A DNA stretch of 64,000 nt from assembly GCF_036323495.1 (NCBI RefSeq), contig NZ_AP028947.1:930001-994000 (forward strand). Reading direction: 5' to 3'. The DNA is from Limnobacter thiooxidans. GTDB taxonomy: Bacteria > Pseudomonadota > Gammaproteobacteria > Burkholderiales > Burkholderiaceae_B. Made by a program: the position numbers and the translations under genes. Numbering within the stretch: the first letter of the stretch is position 1; every line of letters begins with the position of its first letter. Positions 51,347-59,276 of this stretch are shown here, one piece after another. The notes beneath the pieces were generated by a model. That model was not told the origin of the DNA. It saw nothing but the letters and a program-made list of their open reading frames with translations, and ran no database searches.

Positions 51347-52177
51347 ATGAATACACGTGACAAAGGCTTGGAGAACGCCGTGGCCAATAACCCAATCGAC
51401 CAAGTCATTCCCGATGTCCAAAGCACCATTGACACCCGCCACATTGCCATCCAGTCGGTTGGCATCCGCTCTGTCAAGTATCCGGTTCTGATTGAACTTC
51501 AGGGTCAGAAGGCGATGCCTTCAGTGGCCGAGTTTGAAATGACAGTGTTCCTGCCTGCAGACCAGAAAGGTACGCACATGTCGCGTTTCATCGCGCTGCT
51601 CGAGGAATCCCAAGGCAGCGTGCTGACCGTAGCGGGTTTCCGGGCCATGCTGGTTGAAATGTTGAAGCGCCTGGACGCACCTTCCGGACGCGTCAAAATG
51701 GAGCTGCCTTACTTTTTGTCCAAAGTGGCGCCCATCAGTGGTGTGTCCAGTTTGATGGACTATCAGTTGACACTGGAAGGTTCTGCCTCCGAAGCGGGTC
51801 AGGACATCTACCTGACCGTTGTGGTGCCGGTCACCAGCCTGTGCCCATGCTCCAAGAAAATTTCCGAATATGGCGCACACAATCAGCGGTCGCATGTCAC
51901 TGCGCGCGTGCAACTGAAAGAGGACGTGGACATTGCCCAGTTCATTTCAGCGATCGAGCAGCAGGCCTCTTGCGAGTTGTACGGTTTGCTCAAGCGTCCT
52001 GATGAAAAATACGTGACTGAGCGGGCCTACGACAACCCCAAGTTTGTGGAAGACCTGGTTCGCGACGTGGCCATTGCCATGCACAAGTTTGAGCAAATCG
52101 GCCATTACACAGTGGAAGCTGAAAACTTCGAATCAATTCACAACCACTCGGCCTATGCGCGGATTGACCGCGTTTAA
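51347..52177 (+). CDS. folE2: GTP cyclohydrolase FolE2
   Basis: A 276-residue type IB GTP cyclohydrolase. It is recognised by ADVQ-like VQSTIDTRHIAIQSVGIRSVKYP near the N-terminus and the conserved SLCPCSKKISEYGAHNQRS with the active-site cysteine. It makes dihydroneopterin triphosphate for folate and does not strictly need zinc. It is preceded by GAGGAAG and lies seven bases after dxs. Confidence 0.93.
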   Translation: MNTRDKGLENAVANNPIDQVIPDVQSTIDTRHIAIQSVGIRSVKYPVLIELQGQKAMPSVAEFEMTVFLPADQKGTHMSRFIALLEESQGSVLTVAGFRAMLVEMLKRLDAPSGRVKMELPYFLSKVAPISGVSSLMDYQLTLEGSASEAGQDIYLTVVVPVTSLCPCSKKISEYGAHNQRSHVTARVQLKEDVDIAQFISAIEQQASCELYGLLKRPDEKYVTERAYDNPKFVEDLVRDVAIAMHKFEQIGHYTVEAENFESIHNHSAYARIDRV

Positions 52178-52214
52178 GCCTGTGTTCGCCTGATCTTCAG
52201 CGCGCTGTAAGATT

Positions 52215-52253
52215 CACCCCCGACAATACACAACAAAATTAAATGTCGGGGTG
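52215..52253 (+). other. hairpin upstream of the DUF3579 gene
   Basis: CACCCCCGACA (52215-52225) pairs with TGTCGGGGTG (52244-52253), with one extra C on the left, around an A-rich loop of 18 bases. No T-run follows, so it may be leader structure or an operator-like dyad rather than a terminator. Confidence 0.45.
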
Positions 52254-52282
52254 CGCGAGCACACCTCAGGAGCAACTTTGAT

Positions 52283-52615
52283 ATGGCTGAACCACCCACG
52301 GTCAAGCCCAAGGAATTATTCATTCTTGGCTTAACGTCATCGGGAAGGGCATTTCGTCCGTCCGATTGGGCAGAGCGCCTCTGTGGTGTGCTGTCCTGCT
52401 ACCGTCCACCTGGCCGGCAGCAACAAAGCCAGCAGCATTTGGCCTATAGCCCGTACGCCAAACCCATCGTTATGAACAGTGTCAAATGCGTGGTGATTGA
52501 CGAGCGCCTGCGCGACGTCGAACCCATGGCCATGACGTTTGTGCTGAATTTTGCCAGGGACAACGATCTACAGGTGCTCGACGCCTGCCTGCTACCCGAC
52601 CCACCACAAGGCTAA
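52283..52615 (+). CDS. DUF3579 domain-containing protein
   Basis: A 110-residue soluble protein of the DUF3579 family, found mainly in betaproteobacteria next to rpsT/murJ or argF. It has the family stretch FILGLTSSGRAFRPSDWAERLCGVLS and a conserved end FARDNDLQVLDACLLPD. The function is unknown. The ATG at 52283 has AGGAG upstream. A strong terminator follows the gene. Confidence 0.82.
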   Translation: MAEPPTVKPKELFILGLTSSGRAFRPSDWAERLCGVLSCYRPPGRQQQSQQHLAYSPYAKPIVMNSVKCVVIDERLRDVEPMAMTFVLNFARDNDLQVLDACLLPDPPQG

Positions 52616-52633
52616 GAATATCCAGAAAACACG

Positions 52634-52664
52634 AAAAGCCTCTTTCAATCAAGAGGCTTTTTTT
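52634..52664 (+). terminator. Rho-independent terminator after the DUF3579 gene
   Basis: AAAAGCCTCTT pairs with AAGAGGCTTTT around a 6-base loop and ends in seven T. The symmetrical A-tract means it could also stop rpsT transcripts from the other side. Confidence 0.93.
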
Positions 52665-52670
52665 ATGTTT

Positions 52671-52756
52671 GGCAGAACTGCTTAGTATGCTGTTTGGTAA
52701 GCTGGTTCGTGAACCGCTTGGTTCGCAGCTTAACTTAGTGGCCTAATTAGTTAGGC
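52671..52756. repeat. chain of small palindromes between the DUF3579 gene and rpsT
   Basis: Three dyads lie in a row: GCAG-AA-CTGC (52672-52681), AAGC-T-GGTTC-GT-GAACC-GCTT (about 52699-52719), and GCCTAA-TTAG-TTAGGC (52741-52756), which includes the rpsT stop codon. Around them, units of about 15-16 bases such as those at 52700 and 52716 are loosely alike. Confidence 0.5.
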
Positions 52757-53017
52757 TGCCATGCCTTTTACAAGCGCTGACAAACGTGACTTGTTGCGTG
52801 AGGCCTTGTTCTTGTGGATCAGGTCCTTGTCGGCAACGCGGTCCAGAATGCGAGTTGTTTCGCGATAAACTGCTTGCGCGACAGTTTTGTCGCCTGCTTC
52901 AACAGCAGCGCGTACTTTTTTAACCGCAGTTCTCATCGCTGAGCGAATGGCAGAGTTGTGCGCATTTGCTTTGGCGGCTTGTTTTGCGCGCTTGCGCGCC
53001 TGTGCTGAGTTGGCCAT
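52751..53017 (-). CDS. rpsT: 30S ribosomal protein S20
   Basis: An 88-residue S20, Lys/Ala-rich and helical, starting [13 protein letters not shown] as in the family. The ATG at 53017 is the family start; the frame extends to 53083 without similarity. It is divergent from murJ (73 bases between starts), a conserved arrangement. Confidence 0.96.
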   Translation of the reverse strand: MANSAQARKRAKQAAKANAHNSAIRSAMRTAVKKVRAAVEAGDKTVAQAVYRETTRILDRVADKDLIHKNKASRNKSRLSALVKGMAA

Positions 53018-53090
53018 ATTGCTTGTTCCAGGGTGTAGAATTCGAAAACCCGCAATTTTAACAAAATAACAGGCGTTTAACAATCACTAT

Positions 53091-54653
53091 ATGAATTTAT
53101 TGAAGTCGGCTGCTGTGGTCAGCGCCATGACATTGTTGTCCCGAATCACCGGCTTGATTCGAGAGACAATCACCGCGCGCCTTTTGGGGGCGGGGGCCGA
53201 GTCGGATGCTTTTTTTATTGCATTTCGAATTCCCAACCTCTTGCGTCGTCTTTTTGCAGAAGGCGCGTTTTCCCAGGCATTTATTCCAATTTTGTCTCAA
53301 ACCAATGCTGTTGAAGGCAAAGCAGCGGCAGTTGATCTCGCTCGTCGTGTCAGTTCCCTTTTGTTCGTCACGCTTTTGCTGATTGTGGTGTTGGGTGTGT
53401 TGGGCGGTAGTTGGGTAGTCATGGGTATGGCCAGCGGGCTCGAAGTGGGAAGCGACCAGTTTGAATTGACCGTGTTGCTGACCCAATGGATGTTTCCCTA
53501 CATCTTGTTGATATCCATGGTGGCCCTGGCCTCTGGGCTGTTGAACACCTTTAGGTCGTTTGCCTTGCCTGCATTCGCGCCTGTGCTGTTGAATATCAGC
53601 TTCATCGCAGGCGCCTTGCTGTTGGCCCCATACTTTGATGAAGCTGTCAAAGCGTTTGCGATTGCAGTGATGGTGGGTGGCGTGTTGCAGGTGGTGGTGC
53701 TTTGGTACGGTTTGGCCCGCACCGGTTGCTGGATCAATCCTTTTGCAGGTTTCGGGACGATCAAGGCCGCCTGGAGCGATGAGCAGGTGCGCAGGGTGTT
53801 GAAAAACATGGTGCCCGCCACATTGGCCGTGTCGGTCGCTCAAATCAGCCTGATTATCAATACCAACATTGCCTCTCACCTGGAAAAGGGCAGCGTGTCC
53901 TGGATTTCCTATGGCGATCGGCTCATGGAGTTTCCAACGGCCTTGCTTGGTGTAGCCCTCGGCACGGTGTTGTTGCCGTCCTTGTCGGCCGCAGCCACAC
54001 GAAGCCATGAAGAGTTTTCGCGTTTGATGGACTGGGGGCTGCGCCTGACCGTTGTGTTTGTATTGCCTGCAGCCATTGGCATGGGGCTTTTTTCAGAGGC
54101 ATTGGTAGCCTTGTTGTTTCACTATGGCCGATTTGATGCAGTGGATGTTGCCATGACCAGCCAAGCGGTTGTGGCCTACAGCCTGGGCCTTGCCGGTTTG
54201 GTGCTGGTGAAAATCTTGGCCCCCGGTTTCTATGCCAAGCAGGACATACGCACACCCGTTATCATCGGAATTGGGGTGGTTGTGACCACCCAATTGATGA
54301 ACCTCGTGTTTGTGCCCCTTTATGGTCATGCCGGTTTACCCTTGAGCATCAGTGGCGGCGCCTTGCTTAATGCGGCCGTGCTGTACTGGGGCTTGCGCAG
54401 GCGCGGACTGTATACCCCTTCAACAGGCTGGGCCATGTACTTCACCAAAGTGTTGTTGGCCGCAGTCGCAATGGGTGTTGGCTTGTGGTTCATGAACCAG
54501 CAGTTTGACTGGCTGGCTATGGCGACCACACCGGTACTTCGAATTGCTGCTGTGCTGGGTGTGATTGCGGTGTGCGGTTTGATCTACTTCGCAGTACTGG
54601 CTGTGTTGGGGCTGAATCCACGGCGCTTGATTCGCAAGCCTGCCGGGCAGTAG
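53091..54653 (+). CDS. murJ: lipid II flippase MurJ
   Basis: A 520-residue MOP-superfamily flippase with about fourteen membrane helices and the N-terminal signature TLLSRITGLIRETITARLLGAG followed by DAFFIAFRIPNLLRRLFAEGAFSQAFIP. It moves lipid II across the inner membrane for peptidoglycan synthesis. The ATG at 53091 is the family start. A large non-coding palindromic block follows. Confidence 0.95.
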   Translation: MNLLKSAAVVSAMTLLSRITGLIRETITARLLGAGAESDAFFIAFRIPNLLRRLFAEGAFSQAFIPILSQTNAVEGKAAAVDLARRVSSLLFVTLLLIVVLGVLGGSWVVMGMASGLEVGSDQFELTVLLTQWMFPYILLISMVALASGLLNTFRSFALPAFAPVLLNISFIAGALLLAPYFDEAVKAFAIAVMVGGVLQVVVLWYGLARTGCWINPFAGFGTIKAAWSDEQVRRVLKNMVPATLAVSVAQISLIINTNIASHLEKGSVSWISYGDRLMEFPTALLGVALGTVLLPSLSAAATRSHEEFSRLMDWGLRLTVVFVLPAAIGMGLFSEALVALLFHYGRFDAVDVAMTSQAVVAYSLGLAGLVLVKILAPGFYAKQDIRTPVIIGIGVVVTTQLMNLVFVPLYGHAGLPLSISGGALLNAAVLYWGLRRRGLYTPSTGWAMYFTKVLLAAVAMGVGLWFMNQQFDWLAMATTPVLRIAAVLGVIAVCGLIYFAVLAVLGLNPRRLIRKPAGQ

Positions 54654-54675
54654 AACTCCTGAACGGCAAATCAGA

Positions 54676-54735
54676 TGCCTGTTGCGTGAATCTCTGCGGC
54701 GCTAATCCCTGTAGCGTGCATCCTTGGTGCAGCAG
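54676..54735. repeat. four degenerate 15-bp tandem repeats after murJ
   Basis: The units TGCCTGTTGCGTGAA (54676), TCTCTGCGGCGCTAA (54691), TCCCTGTAGCGTGCA (54706) and TCCTTGGTGCAGCAG (54721) are contiguous and share TC-CTG--GCG-. The block sits 22 bases after the murJ stop and just before the long palindrome. Confidence 0.65.
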
Positions 54736-54754
54736 ATTTAATGTGCAGTGACTG

Positions 54755-54951
54755 AGATCAGATCATCACAGCCTTGTTATCGACTTCAAGGCCCGCCCGC
54801 CATTCCGGCAACTTGCGATGAATTGGGCCGCAGGCCCCCGGAAGCCGCCATTGCGGTTCCGGCATTCATTGCGGGTTGCGCAAGGAATGGCCACAGCAGC
54901 AAGTATTCTCGATGGGCGGTGCCTGTCGGTAACACCCTGTGAGTCTGATCT
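54755..54951. repeat. long nested palindrome with cruciform-like core between murJ and adk
   Basis: Arms from outside in: AGATCAGA/TCTGATCT (54755-54762 with 54944-54951), TCACAG/CTGTGA, GTTATCGAC/GTCGGTAAC (one G-T), GGC/GCC, CCGCCC/GGGCGG, GCCATTCC/GGAATGGC (54799-54806 with 54884-54891), GCAAC/GTTGC and ATGAAT/ATTCAT. Inside are two hairpins: GGGCC-GCA-GGCCC (54825-54837) and CCGGAAgCCGC/GCGGTTCCGG (54838-54848 with 54853-54862). Short frames on both strands look like shadows, not genes. Confidence 0.85.
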
Positions 54952-54979
54952 TGGGTATGAACCGATGAACTTGCCTTAG

Positions 54980-55066
54980 GCAGCGAATTTACAACAGTGA
55001 GTTTGCGTTTGGCAGAGGCCTGCCATGACAACCGCAGCACCCGCGCAAGTAATTCGCAGGCGCTGC
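54980..55066. repeat. second palindrome before adk
   Basis: GCGAATT/AATTCGC (54983-54989 with 55051-55057) encloses the hairpin TGGCAG-AGGC-CTGCCA (55010-55025). GCAGCG/CGCTGC (54980-54985 with 55061-55066) is an alternative outer pairing. It lies just 3' of adk. Confidence 0.65.
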
Positions 55067-55078
55067 AGCAGGTTTGAT

Positions 55079-55794
<716 letters not shown>

Positions 55795-55909
55795 TGTATT
55801 TCTGGCTGTTTTTTCTTCTTATTCAGGGCCGATGCGATTATGGGTGGTTCAACTTGCAGCAAACTTACCCCGTGGCAGGCCCGAATAGTTATTGTTTGAT
55901 CGTTCAGCC

Positions 55910-56671
55910 CTAACAAGACCCGAACAAAGACCTTACTTTTTCAAGGTCCTGGGCGGTGTCTACCCCAGGTAGCGGGGCATCCTGAATCATACACACTTTT
56001 ATCCGAAAGCCATTGGCCAGCGCCCGCAGTTGTTCAAGTGATTCGAGCAGCTCTACCGGGGCTGGTGGCAAGGTTTGATATTTCTTCAAAAATCGGGTTC
56101 GGTAAGCATACAGGCCGATGTGGCGTATGCCCAGTTGCCCTTCAGGTGCGCTGACTGGCCAGGATTGTTCGCCGTACGCATCTCGTGGATAGGGAATCGG
56201 TGCGCGTGAAAAGTAAAGTGCGTCACCGTCTTCCCGCATGGCAATTTTCACCACATTGGGGTTCTTGAATTCTTCCCAGTTGTCGATCGCATGCCCACAG
56301 GTTGCAATGTCATGTTGCCCTGTCAACAAGGCGTTGGCCACCAGGTCAATCAGTTTGGGGTCAATCAAGGGCTCATCGCCCTGCACATTAACCACCACCG
56401 TGTCGTCGCTCCAGCCTTTCAGGTGGGCTACCTCGGCAATGCGGTCTGTGCCTGTGGGCCAATCGCCCCGTGTCATCAACACTTGCAAGCCATGCGCTTT
56501 GCAAATGGACTCAATGTCCGGGTGGTCTGTCGCAACCAGCACTTCATCTGCGCCAGATTTCATGGCCTGCTCGGCCACGCGCACCACCATGGGTTTACCA
56601 GCGATGTCCAGCAAAGGTTTGCCCGGCAATCGAGTTGATGCGTGACGGGCCGGAATAACGGCTTTGTACAT
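55910..56671 (-). CDS. kdsB: 3-deoxy-manno-octulosonate cytidylyltransferase
   Basis: A 253-residue CMP-Kdo synthetase with the nucleotide-binding N-terminus VIPARHASTRLPGKPL, VQGDEPLI, and RHIGLYAYR further on. It activates Kdo for transfer to lipid A. It lies six bases after the Trm112 gene and downstream of lpxK, all serving LPS synthesis. Confidence 0.95.
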   Translation of the reverse strand: MYKAVIPARHASTRLPGKPLLDIAGKPMVVRVAEQAMKSGADEVLVATDHPDIESICKAHGLQVLMTRGDWPTGTDRIAEVAHLKGWSDDTVVVNVQGDEPLIDPKLIDLVANALLTGQHDIATCGHAIDNWEEFKNPNVVKIAMREDGDALYFSRAPIPYPRDAYGEQSWPVSAPEGQLGIRHIGLYAYRTRFLKKYQTLPPAPVELLESLEQLRALANGFRIKVCMIQDAPLPGVDTAQDLEKVRSLFGSC

Positions 56672-56677
56672 GCGGGC

Positions 56678-56854
56678 TCAGTCGTTGGAGGTTTGAATTG
56701 GCTCGGCCTGCTCCACTAGCATGATGGGAATGCCATCACGCACGGGGAAAGCGAGTTTGTCGGCCTTGCACATCAGGAATCCGTCAGTGGGACGCTTTTC
56801 TAGCGGGCCCTTGCAAATGGGGCAAACTAGGATATCAATCAATTGTGGATCCAA
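56678..56854 (-). CDS. Trm112 family protein (YcaR/UPF0434)
   Basis: A 58-residue protein read on the minus strand between lpxK and kdsB. It starts DPQLIDILVCPICKGPLE after the initiator, has a second metal-ligand region at FLMCKADKLAFPVRDGIPIML, and matches the short zinc-ribbon Trm112-like family always found between lpxK and kdsB in proteobacteria. The ligand set is C-P-I-C plus one later cysteine. The start is a TTG at 56854, inside lpxK by 20 bases. It is too short for most automatic calls. Confidence 0.88.
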   Translation of the reverse strand: MDPQLIDILVCPICKGPLEKRPTDGFLMCKADKLAFPVRDGIPIMLVEQAEPIQTSND

Positions 56855-57929
56855 TGCAGTCCTCTAAGGCTTGGGTCAGGGAAGGGGGCAGTTCAACGGT
56901 GATTTCAGCCACCCACACCTTGGGGTTTGATGCGCTCAATTTTACGGCATCTTTGCCGCTTGTTATCAGCACTTGCTGATCGAACTGCGCGCAAAAATCA
57001 ACCGGATAACTGTAATGGTCGGGAAGGTCCAATGTGTTCTGCAAAACAATGTGGGCAGCTTTCAATGCCTTGAACAGTTTTTCCGGGTTTCCGATGCCAG
57101 TGAAAGCCATCACAGACGAATCTTTCCACTGTACTTTGGCCTGGCCGAGATTCAGGAACTCGCCCGATTGCAAATGTCGAAAACCTGCCAGCTTCACCTC
57201 CACTGCATGCCAATTGTGCTGTTCAGGCAGTTTCAGCGCTGCACTCAGTCGGAGAGTCGACATGTTCGAGCACAGCACGGCATCCACGGAGTTCAATCGT
57301 GAAAGCGGTTCCCGCAAGGGGCCTGCGGGAAGCAGTTTTCCATTGCCCTGACCACGTTCGTCGAATACGACCCATTCCAGTTGCCGTTTCAGGCGGTGGT
57401 GCTGAAGGCCATCGTCCGACACGATCAGGTCGAGATCGGGAAATGCGGACAACAGGGTATCAACGGCCTGGGTTCTGTCTGCACATATTGCAACCGGGCA
57501 CTGGGTTTCAGTGGCCAGAAACAGGGGCTCGTCACCTGCGTCTTGTGCGGATGGCAATGGTTGGGCCGGGTCGATCAGCAATGCACCTGTTCCGGAACGG
57601 CCATAACCACGGCTTACGATACCTACTTTCCTGCCAGTGCTGGAAAGGTGGCGGCAAACGGCCATCACAACGGGCGTTTTTCCGGCTCCACCTGCAATCA
57701 GATTGCCTACCACCAGTAACGGTGGGTTGGTGTGCAGCTTGCTGGCTTTCGCCTTGGTGTTTTGCCGACTTAAAAAGCGCAGCAAACGGTAAAGCAGCGT
57801 CAGACTTTCAAGCGTTGTCTGCGTGATGAGTCCGGGTTGCTGCCCGCCGTACCAGATCTTCAGCAGTTCTTTTTCGAGTTTGCCTGTGCCATCGCGTCCA
57901 TTGTCGCTCACACGGCCATCGTTGTTCAT
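56835..57929 (-). CDS. lpxK: tetraacyldisaccharide 4'-kinase
   Basis: A 364-residue inner-membrane-associated kinase that phosphorylates the lipid A precursor. It has an N-terminal membrane-interacting helix, P-loop VVGNLIAGGAGKTPVV near residue 75, and DDGLQHHRLKRQ. It starts at the ATG at 57929, overlapping the exbD stop (ATGA), and ends overlapping the Trm112 gene. The first 20 residues are polar and may not all be translated. Confidence 0.93.
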   Translation of the reverse strand: MNNDGRVSDNGRDGTGKLEKELLKIWYGGQQPGLITQTTLESLTLLYRLLRFLSRQNTKAKASKLHTNPPLLVVGNLIAGGAGKTPVVMAVCRHLSSTGRKVGIVSRGYGRSGTGALLIDPAQPLPSAQDAGDEPLFLATETQCPVAICADRTQAVDTLLSAFPDLDLIVSDDGLQHHRLKRQLEWVVFDERGQGNGKLLPAGPLREPLSRLNSVDAVLCSNMSTLRLSAALKLPEQHNWHAVEVKLAGFRHLQSGEFLNLGQAKVQWKDSSVMAFTGIGNPEKLFKALKAAHIVLQNTLDLPDHYSYPVDFCAQFDQQVLITSGKDAVKLSASNPKVWVAEITVELPPSLTQALEDCIGSTID

Positions 57930-58354
57930 GGTGCTTTGCCACCGGCCGTGGCAATGGATACCCGTGCAACTCCGAGGGATGCAAGCATGTCCATGACCAG
58001 CACCACCGATTGATGGGTTGCAGCAGCATCCGCTTCCACCACTGCCCGGCGCTCTTGTCCGTCTTTGTTGGTCGCCATGGCTTTGGTCAGTTCACGTCGA
58101 AGCTGGGTTTCATTCAATACGCCAAGGCTTCCGAAGGCATAGTTGCCGTCGCGGCCGATTCGTATCCGCAGAGCCTCCGTTGGCGCAGTGTCTTCCTTGG
58201 CGCTTTGTGTACCCGGCAGATCCACTTCCAGCTGGCTGGGTTGCATGAAGGTGGTGGAGACGACCAGGAAAATGACAATCACCAGAAGCACATCAATCAA
58301 GGGAATCAGATTGATGTCAGGGGCTTCTGATGGTGCGATCCGCTTGATTCTCAC
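57926..58354 (-). CDS. exbD: ExbD/TolR-family biopolymer transport protein
   Basis: A 142-residue protein with a short cytoplasmic N-terminus, one membrane helix (about 16-36) carrying the energy-coupling aspartate in INLIPLIDVLLVIVIFL, and a periplasmic domain. With ExbB it converts proton motive force for outer-membrane transport or envelope work. The start is a GTG at 58354 with TGAGG just before it. ExbB lies eight bases upstream and lpxK overlaps it. Confidence 0.9.
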   Translation of the reverse strand: MRIKRIAPSEAPDINLIPLIDVLLVIVIFLVVSTTFMQPSQLEVDLPGTQSAKEDTAPTEALRIRIGRDGNYAFGSLGVLNETQLRRELTKAMATNKDGQERRAVVEADAAATHQSVVLVMDMLASLGVARVSIATAGGKAP

Positions 58355-58362
58355 AATCGACC

Positions 58363-58977
58363 TCAGCCCGGTTTGCGGCTGTTGACCGCTTGTTTGAGCA
58401 AATCCTCAAAGGGCTCAAGGGATTTGCCCATGGTTTCCAGAAGGTTGTTGATCCTGATTTTGAACAGGCGGTAGGCTACCAGTGCCGGAATGGCAACAAT
58501 CAGTCCAAATGCGGTGTTGTAAAGTGCGACAGCGATACCGGCTGCAATGGCTTCTGGAGTTTGCGCGCCCGAACCTTGAACAGCAAAAATCTCGATCATT
58601 CCGATGACCGTACCTAACAGACCCATCAAAGGCGCTGCACTGGCAATCATCGACAGCACGTCCAGGTGTTTTTCCAGCCTGTTCTGCACGCCAATTGATT
58701 TTTCCTGCATAGCCGCTTCGATGTCTTCATTTTTGTAGAACGCAGACAGGCCAGCAGCCATCAGGCTGCCCAGCGCGCTGTGTGCTTCAAGCCGTGCCAA
58801 GTTCTGCCGGTCCTTAAACTGTGGCAGTGTTTTGCACACATCGGCAACCAGGCTGGCCGGAATCAATTCTTTCTTTCGCAAGGCCCAAATGCGCTCAAAT
58901 ACGATCGCCAGCGCAACAATCGAGCCAAAAATCAGGGGCCAAATTGGCCAGCCCGCCGCGGAAATGATTGACCACAC
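58363..58977 (-). CDS. exbB: ExbB/TolQ-family proton channel protein
   Basis: A 204-residue protein with three membrane helices (about 10-28, 108-135 and 150-175) and the MotA/TolQ/ExbB signature ASAAPLMGLLGTVIGMIEIF. The start is fixed at the GTG at 58977: AGGAG lies seven bases before it, and the resulting WSIISAAGWPIWPL matches the family N-terminus, whereas the frame running back to 59055 does not. No tonB or tolA is nearby; its conserved place before lpxK suggests a role in envelope maintenance. Confidence 0.9.
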   Translation of the reverse strand: MWSIISAAGWPIWPLIFGSIVALAIVFERIWALRKKELIPASLVADVCKTLPQFKDRQNLARLEAHSALGSLMAAGLSAFYKNEDIEAAMQEKSIGVQNRLEKHLDVLSMIASAAPLMGLLGTVIGMIEIFAVQGSGAQTPEAIAAGIAVALYNTAFGLIVAIPALVAYRLFKIRINNLLETMGKSLEPFEDLLKQAVNSRKPG

Positions 58978-59276
58978 AAGTAGACTCCTATTCGATAAGA
59001 CACGGACTCTAGCGAAAAAAGCGGCAATACACAAATCAGTGCTTTCGCTGTGCACTCACAATTGTGGATAACTTTGGGGAAAAACTCCTCAAATTTTCGA
59101 AAAATCCGGGCGTTGGGTGAACAATGAACTTTTTGTGGCATGTCTTGGTGCGTTTTTATTGTTTTTTATCAATGGTTTATTTGTAATTCGTTGTGTTTCA
59201 GACATATTGCATCCGAAGTCGCTTTTTGTTAGCACTTGTGGAAATGTTTTTAAAAATTTGTCAAATCAGGTCTTAA
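58978..59276. promoter_or_regulatory. AT-rich divergent gap with a DnaA box and an IHF site
   Basis: This 299-base gap separates exbB and xseA. It holds a perfect DnaA box (TTATCCACA on the minus strand, 59063-59071), a second weaker one (TGTGGAAAT, 59237-59245), and a perfect IHF consensus WATCAANNNNTTR at 59167-59179 inside a T-rich tract. It should contain both divergent promoters, but I cannot place them with confidence. Confidence 0.55.

Noticed and set aside
54781..54930. Possible tRNA or stable RNA (cloverleaf-like folds) in the murJ/adk gap
   Set aside because: No T-loop GTTCRANNC, no anticodon arm geometry and no match to RNase P, tmRNA or 4.5S signatures, so it is kept as an unassigned palindrome.
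54748..55040. Short open frames on both strands inside the murJ/adk palindromes
   Set aside because: They follow from the palindromic, GC-rich sequence; neither has a ribosome-binding site, family resemblance, or a plausible start.
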